Assembly: GCA_018364635.1 (NCBI GenBank)
Contig: JAGZLR010000015.1
Span: forward strand, 1 to 43,125
Length of the DNA: 43,125 nucleotides
Reading direction: 5' to 3'
Source: Clostridiales bacterium
GTDB taxonomy: Bacteria; Bacillota; Clostridia; Lachnospirales; Anaerotignaceae
This document shows positions 24,881 to 33,146 of the stretch, in pieces. Numbering within the stretch: the first letter of the stretch is position 1; each line of letters starts with the position of its first letter. The notes beneath the pieces were generated by a model, which did no database searches, was not told the origin of the DNA, and saw only the letters and a list, made by a program, of their open reading frames with translations. A program made the position numbers and the translations under genes.

Positions 24881-27337
24881 TTAGTCAATTGGCTCAGCCT
24901 TTAGATTCCATATCTCCTCAGCATACTCACGTATCGTTCTGTCACTAGAAAACTTTCCACTCTTTGCCACATTGATGATTGCCATCTCCGCCCATCGATT
25001 CTGGTCTCGATACAGAGCATCTATTTTTTTCTGCGCTTCCACATAAGAATCAAAATCCTCCAGCACAAAATATTGATCTGCTCTTGAACCACAGCCGTTT
25101 AACAGACAATCAAATATTTCTCGAAATCTGTCTAAATCGACTCCATGGGAAAATGTCCCATTAATCAGTTCATTCAATACCATTCGAATTCCCTGATTCA
25201 TATTATAAAGCATCCATGGATCATACTGATTCTTACTGCTTTTTTCAATAACTTCCTCCGCTTTCATCCCAAATATAACAATATTCTGTTCTCCAACTTC
25301 CTCCATAATTTCCACATTTGCGCCATCTAGCGTTCCAATAGTCACAGCACCATTTAGCATAAACTTCATATTTCCAGTGCCGCTTGCTTCCTTTCCAGCA
25401 GTAGAAATCTGCTCGCTTACATCAGCGGCAGGGATAAGACGTTCTGCGAGAGATACTCTATAATTAGGCATAAACACAACCTTTAATTTATCCCCAATGG
25501 TTTCATCATTGTTGATAACATCTGCCACATCATTAATCAATTTAATAATCAGTTTCGCTCTGTGGTAGCTAGCTGCTGCTTTTGCGCCAAAAATAAATGT
25601 TCTTGGAACCATATCATAATCAGGGTTTTGCCTCAATTGGTTATAGAGATAGATGATATGGAATACATTAAGAAGCTGTCTTTTATATTCATGGAGCCTT
25701 TTTACCTGAATATCAAAAATAGAATCAGGATTCACTTTAACGCCTGTTTCATCTCTAATATAATCTGCCAAGTCTCTCTTATTTTGCTTTTTAATCTCCA
25801 TAAAACGCTTTTGGAACTCCTCATTTTTTGCATAATCCATCAGTTCACTAAGCTGAGATAGGTCAGTGATCCATCCATTTCCAATAGTTTCTGTAATTAA
25901 ACCAGCGAGTTTACGGTTTGCGTGCAAAAGCCATCTCCGCTGTGTAATGCCGTTTGTCTTATTATTAAATTTTTCAGGATAAATCTCATAAAAATCTTTT
26001 AATTCCTGTTTTTTTAGTATCTCTGTATGCAAAGCGGCAACGCCGTTGACCGAATGACTTCCTACAATCGCTAAATATGCCATCCGTACTTGACCGTCTG
26101 CGATAATTGCCATTTTTCTTATTTTTTCATGGTTATTCCCATAACGCTCAATAAGATCCAGACAAAATCTCCGATTGATCTCTTCTACAATCTGGTAAAT
26201 TCTAGGCAGCAAGGCACTGAAAAGCTCCATCGGCCATTTTTCCAAAGCTTCTGACATAATCGTATGATTCGTATAGGCACAAACCTTTCTTGTTATTTCC
26301 CACGCTTCCTCCCATGGAACATCATTTTCATCTATTAAAACTCGCATCAACTCTGCTACAGCAACGGTTGGATGCGTGTCATTGAGCTGAAAAGCAACCT
26401 TCTCTGGAAGCAAATGAAAGTCTGTATGCTTTTTCTTAAAAGATGCAATCACCTTCTGTACTGTCGCTGAAATAAAGAAATATTGTTGTCTCAAGCGAAG
26501 TTCTTTCCCTTTATAGTGCTCATCTGCTGGATAAAGAACATCCGTCAATGTATTGACTAAAATTTGTTCCTCTACTGCCTTTTGATAGTTTCCTTCATTA
26601 AAGCTTTTTAAATCAAACTCATTTTCTGGCCTCGCTTCCCAAAGCCTCAAAGTATTTACTGTGTTATTATTATATCCCACAACTGGATAGTCATATGGTA
26701 CTGCAATTACAGATTGATAATTTTCCTGGACAAAACGGAATCCACCATCACCTTTGGCAACAGCTCTGACTGTTCCGCCAAACCGTACCTCCGTTGCATA
26801 CTCACTGCGAGGTATCCCCCACGGATCCCCATTTTTTAACCAAAGATCCGGCTCTTCCCTTTGATAACCATCTTCTATCTTTTGTTCAAAAATGCCATAC
26901 CTGTACCGGATACCACAGCCATAGGCCGGAAGAGACATCGTCGAAAGAGAATCCAAAAAACAAGCAGCTAATCGCCCCAGTCCTCCATTTCCAAGACCAG
27001 GGTCTGGCTCTGTGTCCTCTACCATATTGTAATCAATTCCAAGTTCATCAAAGGCTTCTTTTACCTCATCATATAATGAAAGATTGATAATGCTGTTTCC
27101 CAGGAATCTCCCCATCAAAAATTCCATAGAAAGATAATAAACGATCTTAACATCCCGTTTCGCATACTCCTCATCTGTAACCAACCATTTATCAGTAATA
27201 ATGTTACGGATAGCAAAAACAGTTGCTGCATACAGTTCTTCTTTTGACGCTTTTTCAATCGTCTTTCGATACATTGTCTTTAAACTGGTTGTAATTATAT
27301 TCTTTAATTCCTCTTTGCTTACAAGACTGCCACCCAT
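24881..27337 (-). CDS. glgP: Glycogen/starch/alpha-glucan phosphorylase
   Basis: GlgP releases glucose-1-phosphate from glycogen. The 818-residue protein is a GT35 member: VKIVYYLSMEFLMGR, EPDPGLGNGGLGRLAACFLDS (key glycines), FQLNDTHPTVAVAELMR, NGITQRRWLLHAN, VKRLHEYKRQLLN, and the PLP site KEASGTGNMKFMLNGAVTIGTLDGANVEI. The start at 27337 is chosen because GAGGA lies 6 bases upstream and overlaps the ATG four codons earlier. It is a single-gene unit; no glycogen synthesis genes are in the window. Confidence 0.95.
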   Translation of the reverse strand: MGGSLVSKEELKNIITTSLKTMYRKTIEKASKEELYAATVFAIRNIITDKWLVTDEEYAKRDVKIVYYLSMEFLMGRFLGNSIINLSLYDEVKEAFDELGIDYNMVEDTEPDPGLGNGGLGRLAACFLDSLSTMSLPAYGCGIRYRYGIFEQKIEDGYQREEPDLWLKNGDPWGIPRSEYATEVRFGGTVRAVAKGDGGFRFVQENYQSVIAVPYDYPVVGYNNNTVNTLRLWEARPENEFDLKSFNEGNYQKAVEEQILVNTLTDVLYPADEHYKGKELRLRQQYFFISATVQKVIASFKKKHTDFHLLPEKVAFQLNDTHPTVAVAELMRVLIDENDVPWEEAWEITRKVCAYTNHTIMSEALEKWPMELFSALLPRIYQIVEEINRRFCLDLIERYGNNHEKIRKMAIIADGQVRMAYLAIVGSHSVNGVAALHTEILKKQELKDFYEIYPEKFNNKTNGITQRRWLLHANRKLAGLITETIGNGWITDLSQLSELMDYAKNEEFQKRFMEIKKQNKRDLADYIRDETGVKVNPDSIFDIQVKRLHEYKRQLLNVFHIIYLYNQLRQNPDYDMVPRTFIFGAKAAASYHRAKLIIKLINDVADVINNDETIGDKLKVVFMPNYRVSLAERLIPAADVSEQISTAGKEASGTGNMKFMLNGAVTIGTLDGANVEIMEEVGEQNIVIFGMKAEEVIEKSSKNQYDPWMLYNMNQGIRMVLNELINGTFSHGVDLDRFREIFDCLLNGCGSRADQYFVLEDFDSYVEAQKKIDALYRDQNRWAEMAIINVAKSGKFSSDRTIREYAEEIWNLKAEPID

Positions 27338-27440
27338 AAAAATCCTCATTTCTATTATAGTTTCCTGTACATATTAAAGTTACTATACCCTAAAATAGGC
27401 AATCTAACAAGTCAAATTTTATTACACAAAATAAATTCCT

Positions 27441-28109
27441 CTATTTTACCAAACAGATCAATATATTTGTAAGAAAAAATCCAAAAATTCCTCCGGCTGC
27501 TGCGAAGAAATTATCCCAAATTGCTTCTTTCTGGGGCAACATATTTCCACAGGATATATACAAGAGTATTCCAGCGCCACAAGGAGCTAAAAATAATACC
27601 ATCTGCCCCCACTCTCCCAGTCGAAATACAACAATACATATCACACTTACTATGAATGTATGAAACCAAAAAATAGGTCTATTGTTTTTTGTATTTTGCG
27701 TTAGCTTTATCGCTTCTACCATACACCACAAAAAAATTAAGACTAAAAATATCCGTCTTTCTATCTCATCAGACATCATAAAAAGACAAAGCCCAAATAC
27801 GAAGACAGAAATCAGTAACGTACTGTACTGATAAAACCATTTTCCCTCTATTATTCTTTTTTCCAACATCACAGAAAATAGAATCCCCATGAAAGTCCCT
27901 ATAAACACCCATAACAATTGACTCTTTTCCATAAGCTCTGGAATTAAAAAAAATGAAACCAAAGATATCATCATTCCGCCTACAAATCCATTTAAACATA
28001 GCCCTGCTTTCCAAACATATTTATTTAAAGTTCGGCAAAATTTATCTCCTATAAAGCAACCTAAAAAAGCACCAATTCCGGGCAGTAGCTCAAGTATTAT
28101 TCTTCTCAC
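27441..28109 (-). CDS. ZIP-fold-like membrane protein without the metal-site motif
   Basis: This is a hydrophobic protein with about seven or eight membrane segments. The first part (GIGAFLGCFIGD; GFVGGMMISLVSFFLIPEL) and the last part (APCGAGILLYISCGNMLPQ; AAAGGIFGFFLTN) look like the first and last helices of ZIP metal transporters. The middle lacks the HNFPEG/HNIPEG-type histidine motif that binds the metal. A GTG start at 28109 is chosen, with AAAGGA 9 bases upstream, giving 222 residues. The frame is open for another 33 codons upstream without a good ribosome site. It could be a degenerate ZIP or an unrelated membrane protein; no transport function can be claimed. Confidence 0.6.
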   Translation of the reverse strand: MRRIILELLPGIGAFLGCFIGDKFCRTLNKYVWKAGLCLNGFVGGMMISLVSFFLIPELMEKSQLLWVFIGTFMGILFSVMLEKRIIEGKWFYQYSTLLISVFVFGLCLFMMSDEIERRIFLVLIFLWCMVEAIKLTQNTKNNRPIFWFHTFIVSVICIVVFRLGEWGQMVLFLAPCGAGILLYISCGNMLPQKEAIWDNFFAAAGGIFGFFLTNILICLVK

Positions 28110-28294
28110 TTTATCACATCCTTTGGCCATCCATACAGTATATGACCAAAATAAAAAATCATGAAATTTTGACCGAAACACTATCATAAAAACATACCCG
28201 TTATTCAATTACTTTAAAAAATAATCTTTATATAGCTTTTTTCACAAAATATTAGACAGTTCCTATCGTAAAGTAAATATTTTTTATAAAATAT

Positions 28295-28323
28295 TTGACA
28301 TTCTCATAAGAAATGGTTACAAT
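28295..28323 (+). promoter_or_regulatory. Promoter of the tRNA-Arg gene
   Basis: A perfect TTGACA (28295-28300) and TACAAT (28318-28323) are 17 bases apart. Transcription would start near 28330, about 13 bases before the mature tRNA end. Confidence 0.8.
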
Positions 28324-28342
28324 AAATCAGTAGTTATTTTTT

Positions 28343-28415
28343 GCATCCTTAGCTCAGCGGATAGAGCGTCCGGCTCCGGACCGGAAGGCCATGAGTTCGA
28401 TCCTCGTAGGATGCA
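28343..28415 (+). tRNA. tRNA-Arg (anticodon CCG)
   Basis: A full cloverleaf of 73 bases: acceptor arm GCATCCT/AGGATGC, D-arm GCTC...GAGC, anticodon arm TCCGG-CTCCGGA-CCGGA with anticodon CCG (codon CGG), and T-arm ATGAG-TTCGATC-CTCGT. The discriminator base is A. CCA is not encoded, so it must be added later. A T run directly after the gene may stop transcription. Confidence 0.96.
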
Positions 28416-28480
28416 TTTTTTATATCTAAAATTAGGTTTGTTCTGATTTCATGGATTGAGAAAAGAGGACTTGCTATCTT

Positions 28481-29311
28481 ATGAAAAAAATAAAATATTT
28501 GTTTTTCGTATTATTTTATATCATAATTTTCTGTTCCAATACATATGCAGAAGACGCAGCTAAAATTAACCCTTATACTCAGTCAACATACTGTCCCGTC
28601 CTCTGCTATCATCATTTAACCGTAAGTGAATCACAGACTTCCTCCTGGAGTGTAACTCCAGAAAAATTTGAGAAGGATATCAAAACACTGCTTGACCACG
28701 GTTACACGCCAATATTTACAGAAGAATTAATTTCTGCTGAAATAAAAAAGACAAAGCTACCTGAAAAACCAGTTATTATACACTTTGATGACGGGTATTC
28801 CTCTGTTTATGAGCTTGCCTATCCAATTCTTCATAAATATCATGCGAAAGCAGAAGTGTATATTATTACAGACTATACAAAAGATATCCCTTCCAATACA
28901 CAAACCGATACCTTTCTAAGTTGGCCACAATTGTCAGTTATGAAAGATTCCGGTTTGGTCTATGTTGGACTTCATGGAAAAAATCATAAACCAGTTACTT
29001 CTGGTTTTACAGATCAACAGATAAAAGATAATTTTGAAACAGCATGGAAAACAATAGAAGAACACCTTGGCAAAAGTCCAAAATACTATGTCTATCCCCA
29101 TGGCGCATACAATGTAACTACACTCGATCTTATACAAAAATCCAACACTCAAATGCAGTTTATTTGGATCTGGAATGTCCGAAATGTCATTCAGCCATAT
29201 AATGTTTTAGCTCGTACCAATGTGGATCAAAAGACAGACATTCTAACCTGCCTGTCAGCATACGAAAAAGCTTATCATCAATTTGTAAATGGCAAAGAAT
29301 CTACCAAATAA
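28481..29311 (+). CDS. Exported polysaccharide deacetylase family protein (CE4/NodB-like)
   Basis: The 276-residue protein begins with a signal peptide (MKKIKYLFFVLFYIIIF, likely cut after NTYA) and is probably exported. The NodB-type features are LCYHHLT, the catalytic HFDDGYSSVYELAYP (about 103-117) and a second metal site LHGKNH (about 166-171). This set points to removal of acetyl groups from a cell-wall or surface sugar polymer. The canonical HSxxH is replaced here by HGKNH, which keeps the two histidines. It is a single-gene unit 65 bases after the tRNA and ends at a terminator shared with the facing ogt-like gene. Confidence 0.87.
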   Translation: MKKIKYLFFVLFYIIIFCSNTYAEDAAKINPYTQSTYCPVLCYHHLTVSESQTSSWSVTPEKFEKDIKTLLDHGYTPIFTEELISAEIKKTKLPEKPVIIHFDDGYSSVYELAYPILHKYHAKAEVYIITDYTKDIPSNTQTDTFLSWPQLSVMKDSGLVYVGLHGKNHKPVTSGFTDQQIKDNFETAWKTIEEHLGKSPKYYVYPHGAYNVTTLDLIQKSNTQMQFIWIWNVRNVIQPYNVLARTNVDQKTDILTCLSAYEKAYHQFVNGKESTK

Positions 29312-29335
29312 TGATTTTAAATAGTTTTCAAATAT

Positions 29336-29363
29336 AAAAAAACGGAGAAATCTCCGTTTTTTT
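29336..29363 (+). terminator. Terminator shared by the deacetylase and the facing ogt-like gene
   Basis: A near-perfect palindrome, A7-CGGAGA (29336-29348) with TCTCCG-T7 (29351-29363), works in both directions. The ogt-like stop codon (29364-29362) is inside the T run. Confidence 0.92.
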
Positions 29364-29826
29364 ATATATTTTCTGATTCAAAGGCCATCAGCCATTTTTT
29401 TCTCTCTTCCCCGCCGCAGGCCAATGACAGTTCCTCTGTATCATCAATGATTCTGTGACATGGCACAAGTACGGCAAAAGGATGAGCGCATAAATCATGA
29501 ATGACCACTTCTTTCTCTCTCTTGTCCTCAGCACTGTAGGCCAACATACGAATTCCGCTCATCTCTCCATAAGGTATTTGATAAATTGCTTGCCAAAGAG
29601 CAAACTGTTTCTCTGTCCCTTCTAATATCAACTTTAACTCAAAACTTTTTCTTTTACCACGGAAATATTCTCTTAACTGCTGACGGCATCTCTCCATCTC
29701 CAGCGTAATCATCTTGCTTTCCAGCATATCTTCCTCTGTAAAACTAGTTGATATGATCCCTTCCTGCACGCCTACAATTTTTAGTTTACCAATAGGTGTA
29801 TCCATATAACACCAATAGTGGTCCAT
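29362..29826 (-). CDS. Divergent Ogt/MGMT-like methylated-DNA-protein cysteine methyltransferase
   Basis: Ogt repairs O6-alkylguanine by moving the alkyl group to its own cysteine. The 154-residue protein keeps the fold markers FALWQAIYQIPYGE, the nucleophile motif PCHR and the terminal ERKKWLMAFE with the conserved Glu. However, residues that in human MGMT are Tyr114, Arg128 (arginine finger), Asn137 and Tyr158 line up with Ile, Glu, His and Ala, with no gap needed. Repair activity is therefore doubtful. The start at 29826 is chosen because AAAGGAGG lies 10 bases upstream and overlaps the ATG seven codons earlier. It is the last gene of the queG-recU-tldD-pmbA operon. Confidence 0.78.
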   Translation of the reverse strand: MDHYWCYMDTPIGKLKIVGVQEGIISTSFTEEDMLESKMITLEMERCRQQLREYFRGKRKSFELKLILEGTEKQFALWQAIYQIPYGEMSGIRMLAYSAEDKREKEVVIHDLCAHPFAVLVPCHRIIDDTEELSLACGGEERKKWLMAFESENI

Positions 29827-29843
29827 TCCTTCACTGCCTCCTT

Positions 29844-31196
29844 TCATCCAGAAATACGCAGTCCTTGAACAAGAACAGAAGGCGCACCAAAGCGTCCATT
29901 GCCATGAGGGAAAGCAAAAATCAGATCACTGCCTACCATTGCAATTTCCTGCAAAAGCTGATAGAAATTTCCTGCTACCGTAATTTGTTCTATTGGTTCT
30001 TCTTGTTTTCCATTTAAAATAAGAAAACCTTCAGCTGAAAGCGAAAAATCTCCACTGACAGCATTAGCGCCTGCATGAAGCCCTGCGATTTCTGTAATCA
30101 TAACTCCCTTTTCCACTTTCTCTATCATTTCTTTTACGGCAAAATCTCCTGGGCAGAGATAAAAATTTGTGCAGCAGGTTTGCACTGGAGACTGAATACA
30201 ACTCCGAAATCCATTTCCCGTAGAAATGGTGTTATCCTTTTTTGCAGAAAGCCTGTGATACAAAAAGGTTCTCAGGATTCCATTTTCAATAACCACTTTA
30301 TTCTGACAGTGGACACCTTCGCTATCAAAAGGCACAGAAGAGACGCTGTCCTCTAATAAGCCATCATCTCTAATTGTTACAGACTCACAGGCAACCTTCT
30401 TCCCTAACTTTCCATTCAATAGCGAAAATCCTTTTTGCACATTCTCTCCATAAAACACACTGCAAAATGTAGCGATAATATCGCCCATCACCTCATTGGT
30501 TAGCACAACAGGATACGTCCCAGGGGAAATTGTCTTGGCATGTAAATGGCTTAACGCTTTTTCCGCAGCCTTCTCTGCAATCTCTTTTTCTTTAAATTCA
30601 TTCCAATGGCGACCACACCAATCTTGACCACCTGTTTTAATGCTCTGCCCGCTTTCAGCAATAACTGAGACATAACCGAGGGCATGATTACTCTCGTGAG
30701 ATACCCATAACCCTTCCGTATTCTTAATCGATACGAATTCCTTTCCTGTCTCAATCACACAGGTATCTACGGCTTTTACTCTTTCATCCGTATTTATGGC
30801 ATATGCCTCCAGCTCCATCCCCTTTTGTACTTTCTCCGTCGCAGTAATTTGTTCCAAGGCATTATCGACGCCAGGTAGGACAGGATAGCTTTCTGATCCG
30901 GAATAAAAGTCTATCGTTTCTTCTAACTCGAGGATCTCAGCATTCTCGCTAGCTTCTTTAATTAAATATGCAATATCCTCTTCCTCAAAACTTTCGCTAT
31001 AGGCACTACCAATTTTTCCTTTCCATTTGCCACGAAATGCAATCCCTAATTCATCACAATTTTCAATTTTAGCCACTTGTTTTTCCTGTATCTCACATCC
31101 AAAAGATGTACTTCTTTTAAAATATACCTCACACGCCTCAAAGCCAAACTGTTGAGCTCTGCAAATCAACAGATCCTGAAATTTCTTTGCCTCCAT
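29844..31196 (-). CDS. pmbA: TldE/PmbA-like subunit of the TldD/TldE protease
   Basis: The 450-residue protein matches the TldD/PmbA family: N-terminal domain, then the C-terminal beta domain with YPVVLTNEVMGDIIATFCSVFYGENVQKG, PFDSEGVHCQNKVVIENGILRTFLYHRLSAKKD and IAGLHAGANAVSGDFSLSAEGF. It lacks the HExxxH zinc motif, as expected for the non-catalytic TldE/PmbA partner, which forms the substrate channel with TldD. TldD/E pairs trim peptides such as microcin B17 precursor and CcdA. The ribosome site AAGGAGGT lies 6 bases before the ATG, 4 bases after tldD. Confidence 0.9.
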   Translation of the reverse strand: MEAKKFQDLLICRAQQFGFEACEVYFKRSTSFGCEIQEKQVAKIENCDELGIAFRGKWKGKIGSAYSESFEEEDIAYLIKEASENAEILELEETIDFYSGSESYPVLPGVDNALEQITATEKVQKGMELEAYAINTDERVKAVDTCVIETGKEFVSIKNTEGLWVSHESNHALGYVSVIAESGQSIKTGGQDWCGRHWNEFKEKEIAEKAAEKALSHLHAKTISPGTYPVVLTNEVMGDIIATFCSVFYGENVQKGFSLLNGKLGKKVACESVTIRDDGLLEDSVSSVPFDSEGVHCQNKVVIENGILRTFLYHRLSAKKDNTISTGNGFRSCIQSPVQTCCTNFYLCPGDFAVKEMIEKVEKGVMITEIAGLHAGANAVSGDFSLSAEGFLILNGKQEEPIEQITVAGNFYQLLQEIAMVGSDLIFAFPHGNGRFGAPSVLVQGLRISG

Positions 31197-31200
31197 CTGT

Positions 31201-32586
31201 CTACCTCCTTCCGCCTACCATAATCTCACTGACACGAATCATCGGCTGACCAACGTCAACAGGAACAGACCCACTGACAGAACCGCACATTCCTTGAGCA
31301 CGAGCAAGATTGTTGCCCACCATATCAATTTTCATTAGTACTTCTGAACCCTTGCCGATTAATGTTGCACCACGGACAGGCTCTGCAATTTTTCCGTTTC
31401 GTATCATGTATCCTTCCAAAACTGCAAAATTAAACACACCTGTAGCCGGTTCTACAGATCCTCCTCCCATCTGTTTTGCATAGAGGCCAAATTCTGTCGC
31501 CGCAATAATTTCCTCCACTGTGCTTTTTCCTGGCGCAATAAAGGTATTTGTCATTCTAGAGGTAGGCGCATATCGATAGGACTCTCTTCTTGCAGACCCC
31601 GTTGGTTTCATGCCCATTTTTAAACCATTCAGCCGGTCAATCAGATAATTTTTTAAAATACCATTTTCAATTAATACTGTCCTTTGAGACGGAATTCCTT
31701 CATCATCAATATTTTCTGATCCCCAACCATTTGCAATAGTACCGTCATCAATAGCAGTCACTACATCACTTGCAATTTTTTCCCCTAATTTTCCGGCAAA
31801 TACAGAAGCATTTCTTGCAACCGCAGTTGCCTCCAAACTATGTCCGCATGCCTCATGAAAAATAACGCCACCAAAACCATTATCAATTACCACCGGCATT
31901 TTACCACCCGGGCATAAATCAGCCCCAAGCATTGTTACTGCAATTCTTGCAGCCTCTTGCGCCAAATATTTTACATCTAATGTATTTAATAACTCAAATC
32001 CAGATTGGGCCCCTGGACTAAAGCGGCCGCTTTGTTTTTCACAGTCTGAACTTGCAATCGCTTCTACAGAAAATCTGGATCGTACTCGCTGGTCGCTGAT
32101 CCACAAACCCTCAGAATTTGCAATAGTCACATCTTGAACAGAATCACTATAGACACATCTCGTCTGCGTTATTTTTTTATTAAATGCAAAAGCTGCCTCG
32201 GATGCTTCTTTCAAGCAGTCCACACGCTCTTTTTTTGCCGCCTCCCTTGGTAATATCTTTACTACATGTTTTTGATCGGCTTTTCTTTTCTGAAATTCCA
32301 CAGAATTCTTTCCACTGCTTTTTTTCTTTACTGCCTCCGCAGTACGATGCGCCATATGCATGAGGGCTACCTCTGAAAAATCATTGGTATAAGAATAAAT
32401 AGCATTTGTCCCATCAAAAACACGAATGCCAATTCCTGAATCTATTCCAGAAACCGCTTTTTCTGTCTTCCCATTAATGACAGTAACAGACGTATTTTCT
32501 GTATGTTCCATAAACAGTTCAGCAAATTCTCCCCCTGTAGACAATGCTGCTTCCAGTACATTCTGAGCTAATGAATCCTGTATCAT
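31201..32586 (-). CDS. tldD: TldD metalloprotease
   Basis: TldD is the zinc-bearing subunit of the TldD/TldE protease. The 461 residues show the N-terminal domain with TVINGKTEKAVSG, the catalytic HEACGH (about 255-260, HExxxH), DDEGIPSQRTVLIENGILKNYLIDRL, and the late QMGGGSVEPATGVFNFAV with a conserved cysteine-bearing end (RAQGMCGSVSG). It overlaps the recU stop by 4 bases (ATGA), with GAGGGG as ribosome site. No precursor peptide gene was found near it, so the substrate is unknown. Confidence 0.93.
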   Translation of the reverse strand: MIQDSLAQNVLEAALSTGGEFAELFMEHTENTSVTVINGKTEKAVSGIDSGIGIRVFDGTNAIYSYTNDFSEVALMHMAHRTAEAVKKKSSGKNSVEFQKRKADQKHVVKILPREAAKKERVDCLKEASEAAFAFNKKITQTRCVYSDSVQDVTIANSEGLWISDQRVRSRFSVEAIASSDCEKQSGRFSPGAQSGFELLNTLDVKYLAQEAARIAVTMLGADLCPGGKMPVVIDNGFGGVIFHEACGHSLEATAVARNASVFAGKLGEKIASDVVTAIDDGTIANGWGSENIDDEGIPSQRTVLIENGILKNYLIDRLNGLKMGMKPTGSARRESYRYAPTSRMTNTFIAPGKSTVEEIIAATEFGLYAKQMGGGSVEPATGVFNFAVLEGYMIRNGKIAEPVRGATLIGKGSEVLMKIDMVGNNLARAQGMCGSVSGSVPVDVGQPMIRVSEIMVGGRR

Positions 32587-33146
32587 GAAATCCCCTCTTT
32601 TCGTTTTCTATTTTCCCTTTCTACAAAATAAGTATTCACCGCTTCTAAGTAATTTAAAAGCGCTTCGCCATAATATTCGATTTTATATCGTTTTTCAAAC
32701 GCATCTGCTGGAATTGATTTTCTCCCGCCTTGTTGAGCCTTTTCCCAATAAAACTTTAGAACCTCAACTGGCAAAAAATAATAGGAGTCCTCTTGAGTAA
32801 AGTGCACTAATAAAAACGCAACCCCTTGCTGTTGACTAAAATCCGACATAAATTGTATCTGATGTTCGTGAATATTTTGAATCGGCAGGCTTTTTCTGTT
32901 TGTCTCTTTTGCATCAAAACAAATCGGAACTCCTTGTGCTACCCCAATATAATCCACTGTACTTTGTTGATCAAAATACGCAAGAGTAATTGTTCTTTTT
33001 TCATTATTTACTTCCACCGGAGTAATAGGCGTTGGAATCTTTTGTATTACTGCAATATTTTTTTGCCGGTAAATTCCATTCGTAAAATTTATAATATCCT
33101 CTAAACTACTTCCCCTCAATCCTCTTGAATTCCAATATCCCATCAT
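32583..33146 (-). CDS. recU: Holliday junction resolvase RecU
   Basis: RecU cuts Holliday junctions in Bacillota and modulates RecA. The 187-residue protein has the N-terminal NSRGLRGSSLEDIINFTN, the PTPITPVEV loop, the nuclease centre STVDYIGVAQG...CFDAKET with its Asp, a conservative Asp where many RecU have Glu, and the Lys, then LPIQNIHEHQIQFM. Two ATG codons follow each other; AAGGAG is 4 bases before the first and 7 before the second, so the second may be the real start. It begins right at the queG stop and overlaps tldD by 4 bases. RecU is often found beside a penicillin-binding protein gene, which is not the case here. Confidence 0.9.
   Translation of the reverse strand: MMGYWNSRGLRGSSLEDIINFTNGIYRQKNIAVIQKIPTPITPVEVNNEKRTITLAYFDQQSTVDYIGVAQGVPICFDAKETNRKSLPIQNIHEHQIQFMSDFSQQQGVAFLLVHFTQEDSYYFLPVEVLKFYWEKAQQGGRKSIPADAFEKRYKIEYYGEALLNYLEAVNTYFVERENRKRKEGIS

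Noticed and set aside
28343..28480. tRNA-Arg as an attachment site for an integrated element
   Set aside because: No integrase and no repeat of the tRNA 3' end were seen downstream; the next gene is a normal exported deacetylase.
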